Source: Pseudomonadales bacterium
GTDB lineage: Bacteria; Pseudomonadota; Gammaproteobacteria; Pseudomonadales; DT-91
Reading direction: 5' to 3'
Assembly (NCBI GenBank): GCA_013215055.1
Contig: JABSRQ010000017.1
Coordinates: 13,862-74,448, forward strand
Length of the DNA: 60,587 nt
Part shown: positions 1 through 9,019 of the stretch, in pieces
How positions within the stretch are numbered: position 1 is the stretch's first letter
Layout of the letters: each line of letters opens with the position of its first letter
Notes under the pieces: model-generated
Told to the model about the DNA's origin: nothing
Database searches by the model: none
What the model saw: the letters and a program-made list of their open reading frames with translations, nothing else
Translations under genes and position numbers: made by a program

Positions 1-1077
1 TTCTAATAGCAGTCGTCTTCTATCTTCATGTTCACTTAATAAAGATAATGCAATACCGCTGCTACCGGCACGGCCTGTGCGACCTATGCGATGTACATGC
101 ACTTCTTCATCACGGGATAAATGGTAGTTAATCACCATATCCAGTGCTTCAATGTCTAGGCCTCGAGCTGCAACATCGGTGGCGAGTAAAACAGAGATGC
201 TGTTATTGGCAAAGCGAATCAGGGTTTGATCTCTATCTTTTTGGTCTAAATCCCCATGTAAGGCGGCGGTACTGAATCCACGTTTTTTAAGGCTGTCGCT
301 GATATCCTGGCATTCAATTTTGGTATTACAAAAAACCACCACATTTTCAGGCAAAAAATGTAACAGCAATTGGCTAAGCGTTTCTTCTCTGTGGCGATCA
401 TCTTCTACCTGATAGAAAAATTGTTCTATGGTGCTTTTGCTGGGTTTTTCGATGACGGTCACACGTGCAGGTTTGTTCATGATGTTACGCGCCATGGATT
501 CGATTTTTTCCGGGAAGGTGGCGCTGAATAACAAGGTTTGACGCTGATGAGGGCACTCATCGATGATGCGTTCGATATCTTCTTTAAAACCCATGTCCAG
601 CATGCGGTCAGCTTCATCCAGCACCAGGGTTTCTACGTTATCCAGGTGGAGTGTGCGTTTATCCAAATGCTTTTGTATGCGCCCAGGAGTACCCACGATG
701 ATGTGTGCGCCATGTTCCAATGAGCCGATTTGTGGGCCAAGAGGCATGCCTCCACATAAGGTTAATACCTTGATATTGTGAATCTTACGCGCCAGTTTAC
801 GTATTTCTGAGGCCACTTGATCGGCCAGTTCGCGGGTAGGGCAGATCACTAAACATTGGATACGGAAACGTTTAACGTTGAGCTTCTGTAATAATCCCAT
901 GGTAAAAGCACAGGTTTTACCGGAGCCGGTTTTAGCCTGGGCAATAACATCTTCACCGTTAAGGATAAGAGGCAGGCTCTGTTGCTGAATCTCGGTCATG
1001 CTCTGATAACCCAGTTCTTGAAGGTTTTCTAATAACTCGGGTTTCAGGTTTAATTGAGCAAAATCGGATGAAGTCAC
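1..1077 (-). CDS. dbpA: ATP-dependent RNA helicase DbpA (C-terminus cut off by window edge)
   Basis: DEAD-box helicase core, expected to act in 50S ribosome assembly if it is true DbpA. Reading the minus strand gives a Q-motif region, Walker A AQAKTGSGKT, VGTPGR, the DEAD box in [17 protein letters not shown] in LLFSATFPEKI, and helicase-C motifs VVVFCNTK, ATDVAARGLDI and [10 protein letters not shown]. The VVVFCNTK/CQ region resembles E. coli DbpA more than RhlE or RhlB. The frame stays open to base 1, so about 359 codons are present. The C-terminal RNA-binding domain that defines DbpA lies outside, which limits certainty. The start is taken as GTG at 1077 with AAGG about 8 bases upstream; no in-frame ATG precedes it. 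The divergent neighbour is the symporter at 1239. Confidence 0.8.
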   Translation of the reverse strand, partial: MTSSDFAQLNLKPELLENLQELGYQSMTEIQQQSLPLILNGEDVIAQAKTGSGKTCAFTMGLLQKLNVKRFRIQCLVICPTRELADQVASEIRKLARKIHNIKVLTLCGGMPLGPQIGSLEHGAHIIVGTPGRIQKHLDKRTLHLDNVETLVLDEADRMLDMGFKEDIERIIDECPHQRQTLLFSATFPEKIESMARNIMNKPARVTVIEKPSKSTIEQFFYQVEDDRHREETLSQLLLHFLPENVVVFCNTKIECQDISDSLKKRGFSTAALHGDLDQKDRDQTLIRFANNSISVLLATDVAARGLDIEALDMVINYHLSRDEEVHVHRIGRTGRAGSSGIALSLLSEHEDRRRLLLE

Positions 1078-1238
1078 AGCTGTGCCTTTTACAAGTATTG
1101 TGTAGATGTTTATTCGCCAAGAAATATTGGCTAGATGAACGGGGGGAGGTGAGTTTAACAGATCTTGCACACTGGGTATTTAGCTATTTATAAAATCTCG
1201 GGTTATCATTCAGTCAGTCTATTATATAAGGAATTCTC

Positions 1239-2516
1239 GTGAATCCATTGAAGCTCGCTCTACACTGGCAGATCTTAATCGCCATCGTCCTGGCAACGAT
1301 CACCGGCCTGAGTATAAACGTTGATACTGAACTCTTTGGTGTCAGTTTACTGTCTGCGTTTACCTTTGTGGGTAAGTTGTTTTTAAATGCATTAAAAATG
1401 CTGATTGTGCCACTGGTTATGGCCTCGATTATCTGTGGGGTCAGTGGTTTAGGCAACGATAGCAATGTAGGGCGAATGGGCGGCAAGACCATTGGTTTTT
1501 ATATGTTCAGCTCCTTGATGGCAATTTTAATTGGCTTGATGGTGGTGAACGTCTTAACGCCTGGTTTGATTGATGGCAAGGCGGCAGGTGAGGCGTTAAA
1601 TTTAAGTTCGGATGCGGCCATAGGAGAAACCTTAAGTAAAGTGGAAGGCCGTTCTGCAGCCGATGTTGTGGATGTGTTTCTGCGTATGGTACCTCCGAAT
1701 ATCGTTGAAGCTGCAGCCAAAGGGCAGATGCTGGGTTTGATTGTCTTTGCGATGTTATTTGGCTTCTTCATGACCAAGATTGATGTCGAACATAAACAGA
1801 CCTTACAAAACTTTTGGCAGGGTGTGTTCTCCGTGATGATGCAGATGACGATGTTTGTCATGAAGTTTGCGCCTTTGGGGGTTTATGCGCTGGTGGCAAA
1901 AACCGTGACCAATACCGGCCTGGATGCGTTTGGCCCGTTATTGCTGTTTTTCTTTACCGTGGTGATTGCGTTGTTTTTACATACGTTTATCAGCTTGGCA
2001 CTGATACTTAAATTTGTTGCCAAGGTTAATCCCATCAAACATTACAAGGTGATGGCACCGGTGATGTTAACCGCTTTTTCAACCGCCTCGTCTTCGGCAA
2101 CATTGCCTATGACGATGGAAACGGTGGAAAAAGAGGCGGGTGTATCGAATAAAGTCACCTCTTTTACATTACCTCTGGGCGCAACCATTAATATGGATGG
2201 TACTGCGTTATATGAATGTGTGGCGGCTATGTTTATTGCCCAGGCCTATGGTCTTGATCTGGGTTTAGCTGAGCAGTTTACCATTGTCTTGGTGGCCTTA
2301 TTAACCTCTATTGGTGTGGCGGGTATTCCTGCCGCTAGCTTGGTGGCGATCACGGTTATTCTGGCTGCGATTGGTTTACCGCTGGAAGGCATAGGATTGT
2401 TATTGGTGACCGATAGAGTCTTGGATATGTTACGTACCGCGGTGAATGTCTTCAGTGATTCTGTCTGTGCCGTGGTGGTCGCCAGAACTGAAGGAGAGCA
2501 GACGAACTTGTTATGA
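1239..2516 (+). CDS. Dicarboxylate/amino acid:cation symporter (DAACS family)
   Basis: Inner-membrane secondary transporter of the GltP/DctA/GltPh fold, expected to import C4-dicarboxylates or acidic amino acids with Na+ or H+. The 425-residue length fits the family. Signatures are the serine-rich hairpin SSSSATLPM (about residue 283) and NMDGTALYE (about residue 318, the TM7 NMDGT motif that helps bind substrate and cation). Many hydrophobic segments are visible. The GTG start at 1239 has AAGGA six bases upstream. Its stop overlaps the start of the porin gene by four bases (ATGA), so the two are probably translated together as an outer- plus inner-membrane uptake pair. The exact substrate cannot be assigned. 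Confidence 0.9.
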   Translation: MNPLKLALHWQILIAIVLATITGLSINVDTELFGVSLLSAFTFVGKLFLNALKMLIVPLVMASIICGVSGLGNDSNVGRMGGKTIGFYMFSSLMAILIGLMVVNVLTPGLIDGKAAGEALNLSSDAAIGETLSKVEGRSAADVVDVFLRMVPPNIVEAAAKGQMLGLIVFAMLFGFFMTKIDVEHKQTLQNFWQGVFSVMMQMTMFVMKFAPLGVYALVAKTVTNTGLDAFGPLLLFFFTVVIALFLHTFISLALILKFVAKVNPIKHYKVMAPVMLTAFSTASSSATLPMTMETVEKEAGVSNKVTSFTLPLGATINMDGTALYECVAAMFIAQAYGLDLGLAEQFTIVLVALLTSIGVAGIPAASLVAITVILAAIGLPLEGIGLLLVTDRVLDMLRTAVNVFSDSVCAVVVARTEGEQTNLL

Positions 2517-4057
2517 ACCCTTTAATCTCCGTTTTTTTGGGGGCTACTTTATGTTTTGCATCAGCCGTCTTTGCACAATCTGATGCACCTGAAGTACCGC
2601 TTATGGCCGGGGATTCTCTTGCTACGTCTGCTGATGGCGGGCAAGGTGTAAAGCACAGTTCAACCATTGCAGAGGCTTTTGCCAATGGGTCTATAAAAGG
2701 CCTGATTCGCTACAGTGCGCAGTACAGGGATAGTAATCTGCATGTTTTACAAGACAGCGATATTAACGATATCAGCAATGAAAAAAAACAGCAGTATTCG
2801 GCATTGGGTGGCTATCTGGGTTATGAAACCGCCCCCTGGCATAACACGTCTATGGGGTTTACTTTTTATAGTTCAAACCCTATAGGCAATAACCCGTCTG
2901 ATCGAATGGGTTTAGGAGGTCTGGATGAATCCAATGGTGAACAGGCAGCATATAGTGTATTGGGCGAAGCTTTTTTAGCGTATACCCTGGATGATCATCT
3001 GCTTAAAATTGGCCGTCAAGAGATGCCCAATTATCGTTTTGTGGCTTTATCTAATATCCGTATGACACCCGTCACACACAGCGGTGTCATTTATGAAACA
3101 ACGGCGCTGAAAAATCTTAAAATTAATGCCGCTTATATCACCCAACAAAAAGATCGTAATGCCACGGAATTTGAAGGTATGGTCAGGGCGGCCAGGGTGA
3201 ATACAGGCTGTGGCGAGGTGGATGCAACAGGAGACTGCCTGGATACCAGTAAGAGACCGCTGATTCGAGGTGAGTTTAATGCACAGGACTTCGGCAAAGA
3301 TGGGCATTATCAGGGCAGCAGCAAGGAAATGCTGATGTTAGGTGGCTCTTATACCTATGATTCAATGAATATTGAACTCTGGAATTATTGGATAGATGAT
3401 TTTTTGAATACCAGCTATGTGTATGCTCAGCAACATGTTGCGATAAATGGCTCTGAAAAAAGCCTCACCTTTGCTATTCAATATGCTAATCAGCATGATG
3501 TAGGTGGCCATGTGGCGGGAAATATTGATACCTGGTTTTATGGTATAAAAGCCCAATTTAATGCACCGGGTCTGACTGCATTTATAGCCTTTAACGAAGT
3601 CGCGTATCATGAAAACTCCTACGATGGCGGCAGTATTTTTGTACGTTGGGGCACACCACAAATGTTTAACTCGTTCCAGGTACAGGATTCTGAGTTAGCG
3701 GGCACGCAGTCTTACGGCAGTGGTTTTCAATATGATTTTGGTCATTTAGGCTTATTACCCGGCGTGGTGATGCGTGTGCGTTATGGCGTTTATGATATGC
3801 CCGATGATCTGAGCCAGAACGATGCGCGCCAAGACAGGCAGGAATATACCTTCGATTTACGTTATTCCTTTAGCCGAGATTCAGGCTTTGGCATTTTTAC
3901 CCAGATGCAGGGTTTAAGTGTGCAATTACGGCTGGCTTATAATGATTATGAGACAGCTTATGATTTTGCCGAATATCAAAATCAGCATGGTTATGATTTT
4001 GTCACGGTGACGGATGACTTTATTGATGCCCGTCTTTATGTCGATTATCAATTTTAG
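2513..4057 (+). CDS. Outer membrane porin, OprD-like
   Basis: A 514-residue protein with an N-terminal signal peptide (cleavage likely after SAVFA, about residue 21), abundant alternating beta-strand sequence and a terminal phenylalanine (DYQF), the usual mark of an outer-membrane barrel. Segments such as IGRQEMPNYRF and VRWGTPQMFNSFQVQDSE resemble OprD-family specific channels. It overlaps the symporter gene by four bases, which suggests it admits the same small carboxylate or amino acid across the outer membrane. Family assignment is by eye; it could belong to a neighbouring porin family. A two-cysteine stretch near residues 237-247 might form a loop disulfide. Confidence 0.75.
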   Translation: MNPLISVFLGATLCFASAVFAQSDAPEVPLMAGDSLATSADGGQGVKHSSTIAEAFANGSIKGLIRYSAQYRDSNLHVLQDSDINDISNEKKQQYSALGGYLGYETAPWHNTSMGFTFYSSNPIGNNPSDRMGLGGLDESNGEQAAYSVLGEAFLAYTLDDHLLKIGRQEMPNYRFVALSNIRMTPVTHSGVIYETTALKNLKINAAYITQQKDRNATEFEGMVRAARVNTGCGEVDATGDCLDTSKRPLIRGEFNAQDFGKDGHYQGSSKEMLMLGGSYTYDSMNIELWNYWIDDFLNTSYVYAQQHVAINGSEKSLTFAIQYANQHDVGGHVAGNIDTWFYGIKAQFNAPGLTAFIAFNEVAYHENSYDGGSIFVRWGTPQMFNSFQVQDSELAGTQSYGSGFQYDFGHLGLLPGVVMRVRYGVYDMPDDLSQNDARQDRQEYTFDLRYSFSRDSGFGIFTQMQGLSVQLRLAYNDYETAYDFAEYQNQHGYDFVTVTDDFIDARLYVDYQF

Positions 4058-4163
4058 CGGGTTTATCCGTTCGAATAAGTTTGTGTATCGTCTATTCTTT
4101 ATTCAGTAAGAATACTGTAAGCTTCGCCGCCTGCCCGATTGTGGCATTCTTTTTTATCATCCT

Positions 4164-5552
4164 ATGAGTTTTCCTATGAGTTTTGCTGACTTAGGCTTAT
4201 GCACTGAATTACTAAAATCTGTGGCAGAGCAGGGTTATGAAAAGCCTTCTCCGATACAGGAACAGGCGATTCCTGCCGTATTAGGTGGTCGCGATATGAT
4301 GGCTGCCGCACACACCGGCACCGGTAAAACAGCCGCCTTTACGCTGCCTATGTTGCAAATGCTTAGCGCCGGAAAACCGGTTTCAGCTAATCAGGCCAGA
4401 GCCCTGATTTTAACGCCTACCCGCGAGTTAGCCGCACAGATTGCCGACAATGTTGCGTTATATCGCAAATACCTGAATTTAAAATCTACAGTGGTGTTTG
4501 GTGGCGTGAAGGCCGGCCCGCAAATGAAGAAGTTATTACCGGGTACGGATATTATTGTGGCGACCCCCGGGCGTTTATTGGATTTATATCAGCAAAATGC
4601 GATCAAGTTTGATGAGCTTGAAATTCTGGTCTTGGATGAAGCCGACAGAATGCTGGATATGGGTTTTATTCATGATATCAAAAAGATTTTAAAGGTATTG
4701 CCTGCTAAACGTCAGAACTTATTATTTTCGGCAACTTTCTCTCAGGATATTCGCCAGCTTGCCAAGGGCTTGGTCAATAACCCGATAGAAATCTCTGTGG
4801 CGGCAGAAAACACCACCGCTGAAACCGTTACGCAATATATCTATGGCGTTGATAAAGCCAGAAAAGCGGCCATGTTATGTCAATTGATTAAAGACGAAGA
4901 CTGGAAGCAGGTCTTGGTGTTTAGCCGCACCAAGCACGGAGCCAATAAACTGACTAAAATTTTGGATGGCCAAGGCATTAGCGCAGCGGCGATTCACGGC
5001 AATAAAAGCCAGGGAGCCAGAACCCGCGCCTTGGCCGATTTCAAATTTGGAAAAACCCGCGTTTTGGTGGCTACCGATATTGCAGCCCGAGGCATTGATA
5101 TCAACCTGTTGCCGCATGTGGTGAATTTTGATTTACCCAACGTGTCCGAAGACTATGTACATCGGATTGGCCGCACAGGTCGTGCAGGCAGCCATGGTGA
5201 GGCTATCTCATTAGTTTCTGCTGACGAGTTTGATTTATTAAAAGATATTGAACGTTTAATCAAGAAGGTGATTCCACGTAAAACCCTGGCAGGTTATGAA
5301 CCCAAACAGGAACTACCCGAATCACCCACAACGTTTAAACCGTTTAGGGCGCAGAAAGCCAAGAAGCATAATCCAAGGTCTGAGCATCATGATGGTCAGC
5401 GTGGAGCGAAACCTGCAGCGCAGAAACCCACTTCTGCACGTAGAAGATCTGCGGGTGGTCAGGCTAAACAAGGTAAAGATGTTTGGGCCAGTGCCACAAA
5501 AAATAAAAGCCAGAATAGTTCCCGTCCTCGTCCGGTCTCAGGTAATCGATAA
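4164..5552 (+). CDS. rhlE: ATP-dependent RNA helicase RhlE
   Basis: DEAD-box helicase of 462 residues that remodels RNA duplexes. Motifs in order are [12 protein letters not shown] (Walker A), [62 protein letters not shown] and [11 protein letters not shown] basic, low-complexity tail after about residue 375 is typical of RhlE. The start is ambiguous: ATG at 4164 and ATG at 4176 lie in a perfect 12-base tandem duplication and neither has a clear Shine-Dalgarno sequence. RhlE proteins usually begin MSFxDLGL, which the second ATG reproduces. The gene ends at a bidirectional terminator shared with the cold-shock gene. Confidence 0.92.
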   Translation: MSFPMSFADLGLCTELLKSVAEQGYEKPSPIQEQAIPAVLGGRDMMAAAHTGTGKTAAFTLPMLQMLSAGKPVSANQARALILTPTRELAAQIADNVALYRKYLNLKSTVVFGGVKAGPQMKKLLPGTDIIVATPGRLLDLYQQNAIKFDELEILVLDEADRMLDMGFIHDIKKILKVLPAKRQNLLFSATFSQDIRQLAKGLVNNPIEISVAAENTTAETVTQYIYGVDKARKAAMLCQLIKDEDWKQVLVFSRTKHGANKLTKILDGQGISAAAIHGNKSQGARTRALADFKFGKTRVLVATDIAARGIDINLLPHVVNFDLPNVSEDYVHRIGRTGRAGSHGEAISLVSADEFDLLKDIERLIKKVIPRKTLAGYEPKQELPESPTTFKPFRAQKAKKHNPRSEHHDGQRGAKPAAQKPTSARRRSAGGQAKQGKDVWASATKNKSQNSSRPRPVSGNR

Positions 5553-5572
5553 GCTGTGTAAATAACAGGCAT

Positions 5573-5603
5573 AAAAAAGGCAAGTCAGTGACTTGCCTTT
5601 TTT
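5573..5603. terminator. Bidirectional rho-independent terminator between rhlE and csp
   Basis: A near-perfect inverted repeat with arms AAGGCAAGTC and GACTTGCCTT is flanked by A6 on the left and T6 on the right. It therefore makes a stem followed by a U-run on both strands. It lies between two convergent genes and should serve both. Confidence 0.9.
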
Positions 5604-5620
5604 ATTTGCGCTGTAAAAAA

Positions 5621-5827
5621 TTACAGAGCGACGATGTCCTCAGCTTGAGGGCCTTTTTGGCCGTCAGTTACTGTGAATTCAACTTTTTGGCCTTCAGCTA
5701 AGGTTTTGAAACCGTCGCCTGAAATTGCAGAGAAATGTGCAAAAACGTCAGGGCCGTTTTCTTGCTCGATGAAACCGAAGCCTTTAGAATCGTTGAACCA
5801 CTTAACCGTACCAGTTACTTTAGACAT
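5621..5827 (-). CDS. Cold-shock domain protein (CspA family)
   Basis: A 68-residue single cold-shock domain protein that binds single-stranded nucleic acid as an RNA chaperone. It contains the RNP1 motif KGFGFIEQ and the RNP2 motif VFAHFSAI, and its start [16 protein letters not shown] is canonical. An AGGA sequence precedes the ATG. The 5' region back to a promoter-like TTGACA is about 150 bases long, consistent with the long leaders of cold-inducible csp mRNAs, but cold induction cannot be shown from sequence. Confidence 0.95.
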   Translation of the reverse strand: MSKVTGTVKWFNDSKGFGFIEQENGPDVFAHFSAISGDGFKTLAEGQKVEFTVTDGQKGPQAEDIVAL

Positions 5828-5975
5828 AATGTCATCCTATTTGTATTTATGAGTAATTTAGCCTCACGGCTATGGCGCTTTAAGTGGAACGATTACTTAT
5901 AAACACAGACAGAGGTACTTAGCATACATCCTTGAGCTCTAATAAATATCAGACTAACTTTCAGCTTGAATTAGT

Positions 5976-6001
5976 ATTATAGCAGCCTCTTTCTCTGTCA
6001 A
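5976..6001 (-). promoter_or_regulatory. Candidate promoter of the cold-shock gene
   Basis: On the minus strand TTGACA (5996-6001) is followed by TATAAT (5976-5981). Both hexamers are perfect, but only 14 bases separate them, shorter than the usual 16-18. The overlapping TAATAC gives a 16-base spacer and may be the real -10 element. Position is about 150 bases upstream of the csp start. Confidence 0.45.
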
Positions 6002-6014
6002 CTTTTTTTTATAA

Positions 6015-7070
6015 TTAATGCTGTGTCGGGTTCATTGTCTGCTCGGCAAGTTCTATGGTTTGATCGCAGATATGCTTCTTCAGGCCAAAGCCCACGGTCA
6101 CTTGGTAGAATTCGGTCTTGGAAATTTTAGCACATTCTAAGAGGTAAATAGATTGCGATAAAACCACGGCCTGTTGCAATATATCTAACAGTTCTTTTGA
6201 GGCTTTTCCGCTGAAAACATCACTGATCTCATCGGTGAGTTGCCATAATTTGATAATTTCATGGGATAGAGGGTCTAAGCCCTGCTGCTGCAGGAAATAA
6301 AAATTATTCGCTTTTTCGACTTCGGTTTCTTCTTTATTTAGATTGATCATATTAAATAGCGTGATTTCACCGATATTGTGAAATAAACCGGCCAAATAGG
6401 CGGTGAAGGGATTCATATCCAGCGGGGCTGCTAATAGCTGCGTCGCAATCGCGGTGCGCAGAGAGTGAGCCCACAGCTGCTTGCCAAAATCTCGATTGCC
6501 TGAATATTTTTGACTGCTGATCGGTTGCATCATTGCCGTGCAGGCAATCGATTTAAGTCCGGAACGACCAATAATCACGGTTGCTCGATTAAAACTATCG
6601 ATATGTTTGCCCGCGGGGTTATATAAAATGCTATTGGATGAGCGTAAAACATTGGCGGCAACATTGGGGTCTTGTTGGATCAGATCAACGATATCATTAA
6701 TTGAGCTGCTATCATCACGTAAACATTGTAATAAACGTGGTAAAGCTGTCGGTAATCGGGGGGTGACTTTGTCGCGTAAATCACTGCTTTCCATTAGGTT
6801 TTTTAATAGAGAACTCAGTACTTTTTGTTTGCGCTGTGAAATTAGATCAAGATTTAAAGGTTTATTTAAAAGGGCTTGATAAAAGTCATGGTTGACGTTG
6901 GCTGCGCTGAAATGAGGGACTACACTTTCATCTTCTGCCTCTTCAGGCTGAAATTCAGCTTTTTTTCTGGCGTTGAAGGTCTGCACGGCAAGATTTTTGC
7001 CGGTCTGAATTAAGTGAGCAGTATCATCCGATTTGATACGGTGCAGTAGTTGATTGATCAACTTGAACAT
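6015..7070 (-). CDS. HDOD domain protein
   Basis: A 351-residue cytoplasmic protein with an HDOD domain, a degenerate HD-superfamily fold found in regulatory and signalling proteins. Roughly residues 100-300 match the family: a LPRLLQCLRDDSSSINDIVDLI start, LIQQDPNVAANVLRSSNS, the RATVIIGRSGLKSI helix and AYLAGLFHNIGEITLF. The N-terminal 90 residues (FKLINQLLHRIKSDD) are unassigned. AAGGA lies about seven bases before the ATG. It is monocistronic or read together with csp. HDOD proteins often link to c-di-GMP, motility or stress circuits; the partner here is unknown. Confidence 0.85.
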   Translation of the reverse strand: MFKLINQLLHRIKSDDTAHLIQTGKNLAVQTFNARKKAEFQPEEAEDESVVPHFSAANVNHDFYQALLNKPLNLDLISQRKQKVLSSLLKNLMESSDLRDKVTPRLPTALPRLLQCLRDDSSSINDIVDLIQQDPNVAANVLRSSNSILYNPAGKHIDSFNRATVIIGRSGLKSIACTAMMQPISSQKYSGNRDFGKQLWAHSLRTAIATQLLAAPLDMNPFTAYLAGLFHNIGEITLFNMINLNKEETEVEKANNFYFLQQQGLDPLSHEIIKLWQLTDEISDVFSGKASKELLDILQQAVVLSQSIYLLECAKISKTEFYQVTVGFGLKKHICDQTIELAEQTMNPTQH

Positions 7071-7176
7071 AAAGCATCCTTTTTACCTTATGGGTATAAA
7101 TTTAGTATAAAAACGATAAAAAACGAGCTTAAAAGCTTAAGCTGTAGTGATGAAATAAAAAAGAGGCCAGGCAAAC

Positions 7177-8229
7177 GTGAGTGATTTAATTAAAACCGAT
7201 GATATTCATATTAAAGCATTAAAAAGCCTGGTTCCGCCTGCGGTATTGATTGATCAATTTCCGGTCAGTGATGAGGCGGCCCTGGTGGTGCAGCAAGGCC
7301 GTTATGCGCTACGTGATATTCTAAGTGGTAAAGACGATAGGGTGGCGGTGATTGTTGGGCCTTGCTCCATTCATGACCCCATAGCGGCGCTGGATTATGC
7401 GCAAAAATTAAAGGCTGTGGTGGATCAATATAGCAATCAATTATTTCTGGTGATGCGGGTTTATTTTGAAAAACCGCGTACCACGGTAGGCTGGAAAGGC
7501 CTGATTAATGATCCTCATCTGGATAATAGCTTTGATATCAATGAAGGTTTAAAAATAGGTCGCAAATTATTATTGGATCTAACCGAGATGGGCCTGCCTA
7601 CGGGCTGTGAATTCCTGGATACGATTTCTCCGCAGTATATTGCCGATTTGGTTTCCTGGGGTGCGATTGGCGCGAGGACTACCGAAAGCCAGGTCCATCG
7701 TGAATTAGCCTCCGGTTTATCGATGCCGGTGGGATTTAAAAATGGCACGGATGGCAGCCTGCAAATTGCCGTGGATGCGATTGGTTCTGCATCGGCCAGC
7801 CATCATTTTTTATCGGTGACCAAACAAGGTCATTTGGCGATTGTGGAAACTACCGGCAATCCCGATTGCCATGTAATTTTACGGGGTTCCACCAAAGGTC
7901 CTAACTATCAAAAACCGGATGTTGAAGCGGCGCAAACTTTATTAGCCAGTAAAAATTTACCGGCGCAATTGATGATCGACTGCAGTCACGGTAATTCCAA
8001 TAAAGATTTTTCGCGCCAGGCGATTGTGGCAGCCAATGTTGCTGAGCAAATTGCGGCAGGTAATAAAGGTATCGCAGCGATTATGTTGGAGAGCCATTTG
8101 TTTGAAGGTCGCCAGAGCGAGCCGGTGAAATATGGTGTCAGCATAACCGATGCCTGTATTTCCTGGGGGGATACCGTAGCCGTGTTAGATAATCTGGCTC
8201 AAGCCGTGAAACAACGACAGCAGGGGTGA
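7177..8229 (+). CDS. 3-deoxy-7-phosphoheptulonate synthase (class I DAHP synthase)
   Basis: First enzyme of the shikimate pathway, condensing phosphoenolpyruvate with erythrose 4-phosphate. The 350-residue length and motifs match the AroF/AroG/AroH type: VIVGPCSIHDP, RVYFEKPRTTVGWKG, GARTTESQ, GFKNGTDG and MIDCSHGNSNKD (metal and substrate ligands). Which aromatic amino acid inhibits it cannot be told reliably, so no isozyme symbol is given. The start is GTG at 7177 with AAGAGG ten bases upstream. It is convergent with the small gene at 8246, with no clear terminator between them. Confidence 0.93.
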   Translation: MSDLIKTDDIHIKALKSLVPPAVLIDQFPVSDEAALVVQQGRYALRDILSGKDDRVAVIVGPCSIHDPIAALDYAQKLKAVVDQYSNQLFLVMRVYFEKPRTTVGWKGLINDPHLDNSFDINEGLKIGRKLLLDLTEMGLPTGCEFLDTISPQYIADLVSWGAIGARTTESQVHRELASGLSMPVGFKNGTDGSLQIAVDAIGSASASHHFLSVTKQGHLAIVETTGNPDCHVILRGSTKGPNYQKPDVEAAQTLLASKNLPAQLMIDCSHGNSNKDFSRQAIVAANVAEQIAAGNKGIAAIMLESHLFEGRQSEPVKYGVSITDACISWGDTVAVLDNLAQAVKQRQQG

Positions 8230-8245
8230 TGCTGTTTAATGTTGC

Positions 8246-8698
8246 TTAATTGAGTTTGGTATTAATTGTGGCAATCATAGAGTCATTAACTTCCTGTTCA
8301 CCAAACATCACGCAGGCGGTTAAACAGCAGGCGGTGGATAGACGAAATCCATCGGCATGTTGTTCCTGCAGTTGATTGCCCATGGTTTTATAACAGCAGT
8401 CTACATGGTAGGTGTCAGGGCCATTTCTATGATGTTCGGGAACCATATTGATATAGCCGTAAGGCCCACTTAAGTGAAAACTGTCATCATGAGGCTTGAT
8501 AAAGACTTTGATCAATCCATTCACGGTCATAACCTTATCTCCTTTTAAACCTATGGGTATCGGTGCATAAGCACTGTTGAACCCCGGCTTGAGCTGATTT
8601 TTTTGCGTTTTACTGCGCTTTTTTTCCTGCATTTTTTTATTCGCTGTTATAGAAACTATCGGCCAATCATGTAAAAAGTTTACATTCCACAGTTTCAT
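8246..8698 (-). CDS. Hypothetical protein, cysteine-rich C-terminus
   Basis: Not recognised. The frame is soluble, with no signal peptide or membrane segment, and has a CC pair and a later CCLTAC cluster in its last 50 residues, possibly a metal or redox site. Two starts are credible. ATG at 8698 has GAGG about five bases upstream. An internal ATG at 8530 has a much stronger AAGGAGAT about seven bases upstream and would give a 94-residue protein starting MTVNGLIKVF. The shorter product contains all the cysteines. It is convergent with the DAHP synthase gene. Confidence 0.55.
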   Translation of the reverse strand: MKLWNVNFLHDWPIVSITANKKMQEKKRSKTQKNQLKPGFNSAYAPIPIGLKGDKVMTVNGLIKVFIKPHDDSFHLSGPYGYINMVPEHHRNGPDTYHVDCCYKTMGNQLQEQHADGFRLSTACCLTACVMFGEQEVNDSMIATINTKLN

Positions 8699-8969
8699 TT
8701 TCACCTCTGCCTTATCTATTCAGACAACTGCCTGTGAAGCGGTTCCATTCTTTCTTTTTTTCACTCTCCTGCCTTTATAATGATGCAAAATTAAGGCCAT
8801 TGAGATAAAACATAAATAGATAAAAGCTTCCCTTTGATATGAATAATAATTGCTAATACAGATTTGTTACAATTATTTTTCCATAAAAAATAGCTGTGAT
8901 ATTCCATTTACTTATTTACAGAAAATAGCGGTGACGTTTTTTGGTTATTTGCCGTTTTTTGACAATTTA

Positions 8970-8986
8970 TTGCCGCTAATCGGCAA
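8970..8986 (-). terminator. Hairpin downstream of the msh operon
   Basis: Inverted repeat TTGCCG/CGGCAA with a five-base loop lies 35-50 bases past the mshQ stop. There is no T-run on the minus-strand side, so it is a weak terminator candidate. The rest of 8705-9019 is AT-rich and shows no gene. Confidence 0.3.
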
Positions 8987-9019
8987 GGGGGAGTATTAAA
9001 AAGCAATGACAATGCAGAA

